Assembly: GCF_040717535.1 (NCBI RefSeq)
Contig: NZ_JBFEFI010000005.1
Coordinates: 186,001-250,000, forward strand
DNA: 64,000 nt
Reading direction: 5' to 3'
DNA from: Thalassoglobus sp. JC818
Lineage (GTDB): Bacteria > Planctomycetota > Planctomycetia > Planctomycetales > Planctomycetaceae
The position numbers and the translations under genes were made by a program. Within the stretch, counting starts at the first letter, position 1, and the number at the start of each line of letters is the position of its first letter. Below, one piece after another: positions 56,893 through 64,000 of the stretch. The notes below the pieces were generated by a model. The model was not told the origin of the DNA, did no database searches, and saw only the letters and a list, made by a program, of their open reading frames with translations.

Positions 56893-57579
56893 ATGCTCAG
56901 CAGAAAAATCCTCGCGGAGTTCATTGGAACGTTCAGCCTTGTTTTTGCTGGAACGGGTGCGATCGTGATCAATGATTTTTCCGCAGGAGCGGTCACACAT
57001 GTCGGCATCGCGCTGACCTTCGGGCTGGTCGTGATGGCGATGATCTACGCAATCGGTGATATCTCGGGATGCCACATCAACCCAGCTGTGACGATTGCAT
57101 TTACTGTGGACAAACGCTTTCCCGTTGAGCAGGTGATTCCCTACATCTTCGTTCAAATTCTCGGAGCGATTTCGGCGAGTCTCGTCTTGAAGTCAGTCTT
57201 TCCCGACAATCCAACTCTCGGAGCGACGCTACCCGCATTGAGTGCGTGGTCGTCCCTTGTCTTCGAGTTCCTGCTGACCTTCATCTTGATGTTCGTCATC
57301 CTGACCGTTTCCACGGGGGCGAAAGAGAAAGGCATCATGGCCGGCGCTGCGATCGGAGGAGTGGTCGCGTTCGAAGCAATGTTTGCCGGACCTCTGTGCG
57401 GTGCGTCAATGAACCCAGCTCGCTCCATTGGACCAGCTGTTGTGAGTGGTCAAACTGGCGACTTGTGGATTTATATTGTCGCCACAACTCTGGGTGCCGT
57501 CGCTGCCGTGCCGATCTGCCGTATTCTTCACGCTCAAGAACACGCAGCAACTCCCGAAACCGAGTCCGTTGAGAGCTGA
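56893..57579 (+). CDS. Aquaporin/MIP-family channel
   Basis: A 228-residue major intrinsic protein with six membrane helices. The two signature loops are HINPAVT (NPA at 63-65) and SMNPARS (NPA at 174-176, followed by Arg177 of the selectivity filter). The first helix is EFIGTFSLVFAGTGAIVI, as in AqpZ-like proteins. The length of loop E and the absence of GlpF-type Gly/Asp inserts favour a water channel over a glycerol facilitator. I start at 56893; the frame extends upstream to 56800 with poor residues. It converges on the M56 gene with a 23-base gap. Confidence 0.9.
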   Translation: MLSRKILAEFIGTFSLVFAGTGAIVINDFSAGAVTHVGIALTFGLVVMAMIYAIGDISGCHINPAVTIAFTVDKRFPVEQVIPYIFVQILGAISASLVLKSVFPDNPTLGATLPALSAWSSLVFEFLLTFILMFVILTVSTGAKEKGIMAGAAIGGVVAFEAMFAGPLCGASMNPARSIGPAVVSGQTGDLWIYIVATTLGAVAAVPICRILHAQEHAATPETESVES

Positions 57580-57602
57580 CGGACTGATGATGCGAGTCGT
57601 GG

Positions 57603-59708
57603 TTAGCTTCCGCTGTCGGACTCATCTCCCGATCGGACGATCCGGATTTTCAGGGGAATCCGATACTCGTGAAACCGCTCGCGCTCGATGAGTTGGCCGT
57701 CGTACTGGCCGAACACTAAGAACGATGTCTCGCGGCCGAATTTGGTTTGCCCCAGAAGATTGATCTCACGTCGTGGTGAACCATCCACGAGTTCCTGTGA
57801 TTGCAGATGCCAGTCGGTCGAAGTTGCGATCTTCTCGGAATCCCAACTGGAAACGGTCTCACGGCGAGTCAGCTGCAACAGCATTTCCATCTGAGGTTGG
57901 GAATCGAATGGAGAACCGCGGCCGAAATCCCCGGACGGAGAAGCGACCAATTGAACCGAGCGTGTCTGCTGATCAGTCCAGGTGTGGCTGACCTTTCCCG
58001 GAACTCGCGGGTAGATCCATGTTTCGAGATTTCCAAGAAGATACGGCAAGATACCTGAAGCTGGATCGCGGAATTGATCCGATCCAAATTCGACAGTTTC
58101 GGGATCGACAGATTCCTGATAGGAAAACGGACCTCGGGGAAACGGCGGGCGAAATGAAGAGAACGGATGGATCGATGACTCTGAAGGTTCGACAGGCGAA
58201 GCGATTTTGGGAAGCGAAACACCCTCCCTCGCAGCCGTGCTCTTGTCGAGAGCAGTCTCGATCAGACTGAGAGCGGGTCGTCCCGCAGCGACAGCATCGA
58301 CTCGAAAACCGATCGTCCCTGAATGCGTGTGTCTCTGGGTCGGATACTCCGCAGTCAGCTCGAGTGAGTACCTGTGTACGTCTCCTCGCTTCCACGAGTA
58401 GTTCAGTTCAAGGTCTCTCTCTGGAGAAGGCTGTTGTTGAGCTGCCGCTTGAACAACTTCCTGAGCATCTTGGGCTCGCTCGGGAGAATCCTCGTTCGAC
58501 TCCTCAACTCCAGCTTCACGACTGTCGCCTGCCTTCGGAGATGACGTGAGTTTCTGATCCGATGTCGCTGAACCGCTTTGGTCAATCTTCGTAGCAACGG
58601 AAGCACTACGAGCCTGAATCGGAGCACCGGGCAGAATGATGAGTGCCAGCAGGATGGTCAGAACGGAAGTTCGTAAACGGGTATATGTTTCCGTCGCACT
58701 GCTGCGAGGCTGCATGATTTTTTGGAGACGTTGTCGGGTCACCTCAAGTGGACTCAGCCCGGCAAGTCCAGGTTGGTGGCGCAACTTTTGATGCAACTCC
58801 AGCATGTTGATGAGACAACGTGCGTAGCTGGCTGGTCGGCATTGAAGTTGAGTGACTACGTCGCGGTCACAACACTCTTCGCGAACACGCCGCATTTCAC
58901 GGTTCAACCACCAGACGAATGGATGAAACCACCAGATGGTTTGGATCATCAGCTGAAGCGTGCCGACAATGGTATCTCCTCGCCTCAAGTGGGTCATTTC
59001 ATGAGCGAGAATGAGCCGCATCTCTTCGGGTGTTGTCTTATCGACAAGATGCGAAGGGAGAACAACAAATGGCCGAAACACACCTGTCGCGAACGGAACG
59101 CTGGGATGCAGCGTTACGAGAACTCGCGGAATTTTTGTCAGGCCTAAATTCGCAGAAACGATTTCGACAGCTTCGAGCAACTCATCGGAAGGTTCGACTC
59201 GGGTATCCTGATGGAAACGCCGCATTTGCCCGAGTTTGCCTAACAGGTATCCAATTAATGAGATTGCGCCCGTGAACCAGACAAAGAGCGAAATCTGAAT
59301 CCAGGAGATTTCGGCGGGTTTTGGTGAAGTCGAAAGAGCAGATGACTCAGCAAGCGAAGAAGAATGCTCGACTGCGTCTGTCGATCCGTGCTCAACTTGC
59401 GATTGTGCGATTGCTGGATCAGCAGGCTCTGAAATCACATCAGGACTTGGTGAGTCAATCTTCTGACTGGGAGTTTTGGCAGGTGTCGAAACTGCGGCTG
59501 TGCGATTCGGAGCGACCCAGCTAAAGACTCCTGTCGGTGAACTCCAGAGCGGAGGAGTGATCGTTTTGATGAGAATCAGAAGCAGAATTGCGTAGCTGAA
59601 ATGACTGGCGTGTTTGGTCAACGTACGGACGGTGATTATGGCGACCGGGATCAGCAGCGTGATCTGCCAAAGTTGAGTCCACAGCAGTTCTATTACACGA
59701 TCGCTCAT
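57603..59708 (-). CDS. M56-family (BlaR1-like) membrane metalloprotease with large periplasmic domain
   Basis: A 701-residue BlaR1/MecR1-related membrane protease. It has N-terminal helices (about 5-55 and 134-155) and the cytoplasmic M56 zinc protease with HEMTH at 236-240 and the WWFHPFVWWLNREMRRVREE helix. A further helix is near 350. The periplasmic C-terminal part (about 420-695) is strand-rich and is not a penicillin-binding domain. This is the usual planctomycete form. It would cleave the BlaI-type repressor encoded next to it when its periplasmic part senses a signal. Its start overlaps the stop of the upstream gene (ATGA). The signal is unknown. Confidence 0.9.
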   Translation of the reverse strand: MSDRVIELLWTQLWQITLLIPVAIITVRTLTKHASHFSYAILLLILIKTITPPLWSSPTGVFSWVAPNRTAAVSTPAKTPSQKIDSPSPDVISEPADPAIAQSQVEHGSTDAVEHSSSLAESSALSTSPKPAEISWIQISLFVWFTGAISLIGYLLGKLGQMRRFHQDTRVEPSDELLEAVEIVSANLGLTKIPRVLVTLHPSVPFATGVFRPFVVLPSHLVDKTTPEEMRLILAHEMTHLRRGDTIVGTLQLMIQTIWWFHPFVWWLNREMRRVREECCDRDVVTQLQCRPASYARCLINMLELHQKLRHQPGLAGLSPLEVTRQRLQKIMQPRSSATETYTRLRTSVLTILLALIILPGAPIQARSASVATKIDQSGSATSDQKLTSSPKAGDSREAGVEESNEDSPERAQDAQEVVQAAAQQQPSPERDLELNYSWKRGDVHRYSLELTAEYPTQRHTHSGTIGFRVDAVAAGRPALSLIETALDKSTAAREGVSLPKIASPVEPSESSIHPFSSFRPPFPRGPFSYQESVDPETVEFGSDQFRDPASGILPYLLGNLETWIYPRVPGKVSHTWTDQQTRSVQLVASPSGDFGRGSPFDSQPQMEMLLQLTRRETVSSWDSEKIATSTDWHLQSQELVDGSPRREINLLGQTKFGRETSFLVFGQYDGQLIERERFHEYRIPLKIRIVRSGDESDSGS

Positions 59709-60097
59709 TCGGGGATTGTCTGTTCCGATTCCAAATGCGAGAGCATGTCCTTCAGCTGTTGTAAGTCGTCGTCCTTCAGTCCCTGTTCGCGAATCAAATG
59801 TTCCACGAGGGGGAGTGCTTCTCCGTCGAACAACCGTCCGACGAAGTCTTTCACCGTCTCATGAATCACCTGACTGGGGCGAACTTTCGCTGTGTAAAGC
59901 AAGCTTCTGCCCGATCTCTTCGATGTCAGATACCCCTTGGTCTCGAGCCGCCTCAAGAATGTCTGCACAGTCTTGTAGTCGATCTCTCGTCCTTCCGGGA
60001 GAGATTCCAGGACATCGCGGACGGTGGCAGTTTGAAGGTCCCAGACAATCCTGGCAATTTCCATTTCGGCTTTGGATAAAGCAGGACGTTGGCTCAT
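59705..60097 (-). CDS. BlaI/MecI-type transcriptional repressor
   Basis: A 130-residue winged-helix repressor of the BlaI/MecI/CopY family. The helix-turn-helix (about 8-75) has LSKAEMEIARIVWDLQTATV and TVQTFLRRLETKGYLTSKRS, and the C-terminal dimerisation helix ends SHLESEQT. It should repress its own operon until cleaved by the M56 protease next to it. The overlap ATGA between the two genes points to coupled translation. A near-match to the BlaI half-site TACA-N2-TGTA lies at 60167-60176, 70 bases upstream. I start at the ATG at 60097; a longer frame to 60127 is possible. Confidence 0.92.
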   Translation of the reverse strand: MSQRPALSKAEMEIARIVWDLQTATVRDVLESLPEGREIDYKTVQTFLRRLETKGYLTSKRSGRSLLYTAKVRPSQVIHETVKDFVGRLFDGEALPLVEHLIREQGLKDDDLQQLKDMLSHLESEQTIPE

Positions 60098-60166
60098 GGG
60101 AATTGGCCTTCGGTATTGAGTAAACAAACAACAGGCTTCGTCGAAAATCAGCCCGACGAATAGGCA

Positions 60167-60176
60167 TACACACGTA
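60167..60176. promoter_or_regulatory. Possible BlaI-type operator
   Basis: tacacacgta is one base off the TACA-N2-TGTA half-site pattern and lies 70 bases upstream of the repressor start, between it and the rhomboid gene. Confidence 0.3.
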
Positions 60177-60241
60177 AGAGATTATGCCACGAAGAATACG
60201 TCAGATGCAACGGAATCTCAAACGATTTCGCAATTGAGAGA

Positions 60242-61891
60242 CTACCTCGCGGATCGGAACTCGTGCAGGAATCCGATGATCAGCCCAATCGAAAGCCCGA
60301 TCAGCAGACCAGCGATGTGGCAGGCTGAACTAACGCGGGGAGTGACACGATCGAAGACGAACTGCAACATGACCATCATCAACAGCAAGTTGAAGTCTCG
60401 CGAAACGAATGAATTCCGTTTCAAAAGCATGCCTCTGCCCATGTATCCGAGGAGACACCCAATGATTCCCATCACTCCACCAGATGCTCCCACCATCGTG
60501 ATAGGATTTGTCGGCGAAGCATCGACAAAGAATGTCATCAAAGCGATCGAAAGAACTGCACAGACGAGATAGCTGACGCCAGTGACAATCGATCCCCATG
60601 CCCGCTCGAGACGCGGCCCGAAAAGAATGAGTCCAAACAAGTTCATACAGAGATGAGTCAGCCCAAAGTGCAGGAACGCTGCATTAAAAACGCGCCACCA
60701 GTCATCAGGGTAAATCGACCAGGGAAGCACCAGAGCACCGCATTCCACCAGATTGTTGATGTCGCGGCTGTTCTCCAGCATTCGCTCCAACTTGTCGGTA
60801 AACGTCAGACCATTATCGAAGCTGAAAACTTGTTGAAACACCGGACCATGCAGCATTTCTGCAATGAAGGCAGCGATGAGTGTCAGCGAAAGAAGAATCG
60901 TCGCCCAGCTTCTTCGAACAACCGGATGTCCAAACAATGTGTAGCGAGATTCGTGTTCGACGGTGCTCTGAATTGACTCGAGAATCGCGGCATTATCTGT
61001 CGCGAAATCTTCCACAAGATGAACGGGAGTTGCCAATCGGCGTTTCGCAGCTAACACAATTTGTGAGTCGTCCACTTTTTCCAGAACACGGAAAACTTCG
61101 GCAGCCTCTTCACTTTCTCCACGTGCCTGCAGCGCGGTCGCTCTCCAGAACTCTCCGCTGTCACGATTCAACGACTTCAGTGGACCGTTCAGAATGGCCA
61201 CAACCAAGTCGTCACGTCCTGCGAATGCGGAGACTTTCATTCGAGTCAGATTGAGATACTTCACCGAGAGGACTCGGCGTTGATCGCTCGAAAGCTTCTC
61301 ATACGATTCGAGCATCGCTTCGAGCTGCCCAGTCTCACCAAGCGACTGCAAATACAGGTCAGCGACCAACGGGTCCTTGAGAAGTCTGCTTCGAACCTGC
61401 GAGGAATTGATCGAATTGATGAACGTTTCCCAGTTCGAAAGATGCCGAATCTTGAGCACAGCAGCAGCCCGGCCGATGGAGGTCGGCTTGTGCTCCATCA
61501 TCTCCAGAATTCCCAAGCCCTCATTGACGGAACCTTGCTTGAGGAGGGCAATGGCCCGGCTGAGCTGGAGTTTATCGCGAGCATCATCGAACGGATGCAG
61601 GATCACCGCGATTCGAGTCACAGTGAGCGCCAGAGAATGATGCCCGTTCCCAAGGAGGGAATCCGACCACCGGAAGAGCAATCCAGGCAACAACATCACC
61701 GCAAACCAAACAATGCCAGCTGTGTAGCCAGCGATGTTCGGTGCGAAATAGTAGCTGATGCCCAGAACTGCCGAGACCAGAAGTGGGATGGTTAAGCGGA
61801 CCGGTGATCGAAACCCGGTCATCGCAATCTGCCCGAATGCAGCAACGCAGCTGACCATCACCGTCCAGATCAACAGCCAGTTCGGTGTCAT
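60242..61891 (-). CDS. Rhomboid protease with long helical N-terminal domain
   Basis: A 549-residue intramembrane serine protease. The last 220 residues are a rhomboid domain with the conserved LHFGLTHLCMNLFG (His408, His413, Asn417), the GxSG serine Ser470 in GASGGVMG, and His525 in ACHIAGLL. Ahead of it are three N-terminal membrane helices (about 5-75) and a long soluble helical region (about 95-320) with TPR-like repeats (IALLKQGSVNEGLGILEMME; EAEVFRVLEKV). The extra domain may present substrates. It stands upstream of the BlaI operon on the same strand, with 144 bases between. Confidence 0.92.
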   Translation of the reverse strand: MTPNWLLIWTVMVSCVAAFGQIAMTGFRSPVRLTIPLLVSAVLGISYYFAPNIAGYTAGIVWFAVMLLPGLLFRWSDSLLGNGHHSLALTVTRIAVILHPFDDARDKLQLSRAIALLKQGSVNEGLGILEMMEHKPTSIGRAAAVLKIRHLSNWETFINSINSSQVRSRLLKDPLVADLYLQSLGETGQLEAMLESYEKLSSDQRRVLSVKYLNLTRMKVSAFAGRDDLVVAILNGPLKSLNRDSGEFWRATALQARGESEEAAEVFRVLEKVDDSQIVLAAKRRLATPVHLVEDFATDNAAILESIQSTVEHESRYTLFGHPVVRRSWATILLSLTLIAAFIAEMLHGPVFQQVFSFDNGLTFTDKLERMLENSRDINNLVECGALVLPWSIYPDDWWRVFNAAFLHFGLTHLCMNLFGLILFGPRLERAWGSIVTGVSYLVCAVLSIALMTFFVDASPTNPITMVGASGGVMGIIGCLLGYMGRGMLLKRNSFVSRDFNLLLMMVMLQFVFDRVTPRVSSACHIAGLLIGLSIGLIIGFLHEFRSAR

Positions 61892-62005
61892 TCGTTGTCA
61901 GCCTGCGTGATCTCAAAGGTGAGTGACCAACGCCATCACCTGTCGACATTCCATTTCGAGAAGTTCGAAATCATCCGAGTTGAGCGAGACTCAACACAAG
62001 CGGGC

Positions 62006-62311
62006 TCACGCGGGTGTCTCTTCTTCTTCTCGATCAAATGACGGAGGTGAGAACTTCGGAGCTGTCACTTCCTGTTCGTGATCAGTCACTTCTGGACGAG
62101 GTGTTTTGGAAGGTGAGCTGGAGTGTGAACTCGATCGAACTTCGTCTTCGATCCCGCTGATTCCCTTCTTGAACTCAACGATTCCTTTTCCGAGGCTGCG
62201 GGCTACTTCCGGCAGGCGTTTTCCAAATAGCAGCAGTGCAATAATCCCGACAATCATCATTTCCGGGACACCGACTCCACCAGGCAGGAATGCCAATAGA
62301 CCAGCAAACAT
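62006..62311 (-). CDS. tatA: TatA-family twin-arginine translocase protein
   Basis: A 101-residue TatA/E-type protein. A short N-terminal segment precedes the membrane helix VPEMMIVGIIALLLFGKRLP with the conserved FGxxxLP hinge, then the amphipathic helix EVARSLGKGIVEFKKGI and a polar Ser/Pro/Glu tail. TatA oligomerises to form the pore for folded proteins such as the DUF1501 protein. GAGG lies 6 bases before the ATG at 62311. A shorter TatA-like gene lies 354 bases upstream on the same strand. No tatC is in the window. Confidence 0.93.
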   Translation of the reverse strand: MFAGLLAFLPGGVGVPEMMIVGIIALLLFGKRLPEVARSLGKGIVEFKKGISGIEDEVRSSSHSSSPSKTPRPEVTDHEQEVTAPKFSPPSFDREEEETPA

Positions 62312-62665
62312 AATGGACCTCACGTAATCTCTAAAAGACGTTTCTAAAAACAATTAATGCTGACAACTGAGTGCATGTCAACCGACGCACCTCAGGATTT
62401 TCCGCAGTCGCTGCTTGAGTCGGAAGTTCTTATGGAATGGACGCAATGGGAGGATTTTTTTCGTAGGGAACTAAGACTCATGAGTCGAACACGCAACGCT
62501 TTGTGCCATCGACCCTGTCCTGCTCAACGTCCATTCGATTGCAATGCCTAAAGCCTCAGACTCAAAAAGGATCAGTTGCACTCGCCGAGCGATTCAACCG
62601 AGAATCAAGTCACTCGAAGGACAGTCAAATGCCTCCGCGAATGATCCGTTCGACAGACGTGGCAA
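62312..62665. other. Gene-free spacer between two TatA-like genes
   Basis: 354 bases with AT-rich parts and short frames that lack binding sites. No gene is seen. Confidence 0.4.
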
Positions 62666-62818
62666 TCACTTCACCGAGCACTCTTCGTCCTGAATTCCCT
62701 GACGAAATGATCGAAAACTTTGCCCAACCGATTTCATGGTTGAAGGAAGGCGATGACCGAATAACAGCAGGCCAACGAATAAGAAAAGAACCAGTTCTGC
62801 AGTTCCAAATCCGAACAT
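62666..62818 (-). CDS. Very short TatA-like protein
   Basis: A 50-residue TatA-type protein: a membrane helix (GFGTAELVLFLFVGLLLFGH) with the RLP hinge, then the amphipathic part STMKSVGQSFRSFRQGIQDE, ending at once in ECSVK. It lacks the acidic tail. This matches minimal TatA/TatE forms. The frame is open upstream to 62959, but only the last 50 residues have family character, and GGAG lies 11 bases before the ATG at 62818. Its pairing with the longer TatA at 62006-62311 suggests TatA plus an accessory TatE/TatB-like role. Confidence 0.8.
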   Translation of the reverse strand: MFGFGTAELVLFLFVGLLLFGHRLPSTMKSVGQSFRSFRQGIQDEECSVK

Positions 62819-63195
62819 TCTTCGAGTACTCCATCTGAACGCAACTCTAGAAACATCCCTCCGCGAGAGCGGCGAATCGACTGCCACCCGCAATAAATTG
62901 GGACGATAATGATGGATACTCAAGTTGTTCACGGAATGAACCGCGGACGATGAGAGCACTCAGATAATACCGTTTCTATCGATGAAGTCAATTATTTTCC
63001 ATATCTGCCAACTTCATCAGCCTGAGCTCTGAACAACTCGACTGATTGACCGGATTCTTTCCATCGATTGAGATTTCAGCTGCCCAACATCGCCCGTCGC
63101 TGACAAAGTCAGTAATCTGCACAAAGAAGAGAATCAATGAGCGTCGATGAAGACTCACAGCATCCACTTTCTCCGTGTCTTCGTGACTGATTGGA
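62819..63195. other. Gene-free spacer
   Basis: 377 bases with an AT-rich patch near 62960-63000. It probably holds divergent promoters. No gene is assigned. Confidence 0.35.
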
Positions 63196-63414
63196 GTGCC
63201 TCTACACGCCGAAACCTTCGGTGTTCACGACCTCGTCTCGTACGTCGAGACGATCAGAGGTTTTCAGTCGATGCCCGGCAGCCTGAACGACGCATTTGGC
63301 CAGATCCGAGTGATCAACAACGTCGTCGGAGTTCTGCTGAAATCAAGACGTCGAGTTGTGCGGATTTTTGACAAGAACCTGGATGGTACGGTTCGTCTCG
63401 AAACTGAATTGTGA
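63196..63414 (+). CDS. Small unknown protein before malate dehydrogenase
   Basis: A 72-residue frame from GTG 63196 (PLHAETFGVHDLVSYVETIR, ending FDKNLDGTVRLETEL). It lies 14 bases before the mdh start, with sensible residue balance and a possible helix-strand fold. No recognised family, and no clear ribosome binding site, so it may or may not be translated. Confidence 0.45.
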   Translation: MPLHAETFGVHDLVSYVETIRGFQSMPGSLNDAFGQIRVINNVVGVLLKSRRRVVRIFDKNLDGTVRLETEL

Positions 63415-63428
63415 AGAGGATTGTGTCG

Positions 63429-64000
63429 ATGAAAGTCTCCATTGTCGGTGGCGGTGGTTTGGTCGGGTCCTGTGCAGCTTTTGCTCTCCAGTTTGGAGGG
63501 ATCGCAAGCGAGATCGCTCTCGTCGATGTCAACGAAGATCTCGTCGGCGGACAGGTTCTCGATCTGCTGCATGGAGCGTCGTTGACCTCAGATCAGAGAA
63601 TCGTCGGAGGAACTGCTGAGCAGTCCGCCGATGCCGACGTCATCTGCATTACTGCCGGATTGCGAAGAAAGCCGGAAGAGAGCCGTCTCGACCTCATCAA
63701 TCGTAATGTCGCCCTGTTCAAGAACATCCTCGCCGACTTAAAGCGTGTTGGATACAAAAAAGACGCCATCATCTTCGTCGTCTCCAATCCTGTTGACGTT
63801 CTGACCTATCTGGCAGTCAAGGAACTGGGCCTTCCTCCGCAACAAGTGATCGGCCTCGGAACTGTTCTCGACACAACACGACTTCGCAGCATGCTCGCTC
63901 AACAGATCAGCGTTCCGCCAAGTCAGGTGCAGGTCACCATCTTCGGTGAACACGGCGACAGCATGGTTCCCATCTGGTCCAACGCACAAATCGCAGGTTT
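63429..64000 (+). CDS. mdh: Malate dehydrogenase, LDH-like type, 3' end cut by window edge
   Basis: An NAD-dependent dehydrogenase of the lactate/malate family, complete at its N-terminus with about 190 residues seen. The Rossmann start is KVSIVGGGGLVGS. The substrate loop is TAGLRRKPEESRLDL, with Arg where lactate dehydrogenases have Gln, so it acts on malate/oxaloacetate. Later motifs are VVSNPVDVLTYLA (Asn), VLDTTRLRSML (Arg) and GEHGDSMVPIWS with the catalytic His. GAGGA lies 9 bases before the ATG. It would supply oxaloacetate to citrate synthase. Confidence 0.94.
   Translation, partial: MKVSIVGGGGLVGSCAAFALQFGGIASEIALVDVNEDLVGGQVLDLLHGASLTSDQRIVGGTAEQSADADVICITAGLRRKPEESRLDLINRNVALFKNILADLKRVGYKKDAIIFVVSNPVDVLTYLAVKELGLPPQQVIGLGTVLDTTRLRSMLAQQISVPPSQVQVTIFGEHGDSMVPIWSNAQIAG

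Overview
The window looks like a chromosomal segment of a planctomycete, most likely family Planctomycetaceae. The case rests on the gene families present: two sulfatases, a DUF1559 pilin-like protein with an H-x9-DG tail, a DUF1501 Tat-exported protein, a very large PVC-type haem-binding fusion protein (DUF1080, ThuA, NPCBM, propeller, HEAT, CxxCH), a PEP-CTERM protein, an unpaired GroES-like protein, an M56/BlaI pair, and many exported proteins that are Gly-rich or vWA-bearing. Genes are loosely packed with long spacers. I saw no rRNA, tRNA, CRISPR array, phage or insertion sequence.

Layout: 1-3370, sulfatase (cut by the left edge), DUF493 protein and SppA, all on minus. 3880-9356, membrane protein, CLC channel with CBS domains and a large vWA membrane protein, on plus. 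9508-16486, PilZ protein, lipoprotein, ThiG, lipid A-type acyltransferase, regulatory-like lipoprotein, DUF1559 pilin-like protein and PEP-CTERM protein. 16487-17319, a gene-free stretch with a nested inverted repeat and Fur-box-like motifs. 17320-20214, secretin plus Cys/Gly-rich lipoprotein (module A). 20821-25907, small membrane protein, Gfo/Idh/MocA oxidoreductase, DUF5009-type membrane protein, bacterial Ate1-type transferase (Bpt) and an atypical NagB homologue. 26223-33438, a plus-strand group of exported proteins. 33633-41119, GroES-like protein, GNAT, secreted glutathione peroxidase and the 1712-residue fusion protein. 41274-47480, DUF892 protein, unknown protein, DUF1501 protein, citrate synthase and quinolinate synthase. 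47695-50907, TPR lipoprotein, Gly-rich lipoprotein and secretin (module B). 51374-53799, ECF sigma factor, anti-sigma-like protein and PDZ protein. 53957-63414, sulfatase, STAS protein, cupin, aquaporin-type channel, M56/BlaI pair, rhomboid and two TatA-like proteins. 63429 to the end, malate dehydrogenase (cut by the right edge).

The points most worth following up are these. First, an A9 run at 29792-29800 separates a vWA protein from a following frame that has no visible ribosome binding site. A single -1 slip would join them into about 1313 residues, yet a terminator-like hairpin lies just after the stop. Second, there are two paralogous secretin/lipoprotein modules resembling Tad CpaC/CpaD(/TadD), with no ATPase or platform gene nearby. 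Third, a NagB-family protein and a CLC protein have changed key residues. Fourth, a roughly 47-bp dispersed repeat occurs at three intergenic sites.

All calls come from reading the sequence and knowledge of protein families. No database search was possible.
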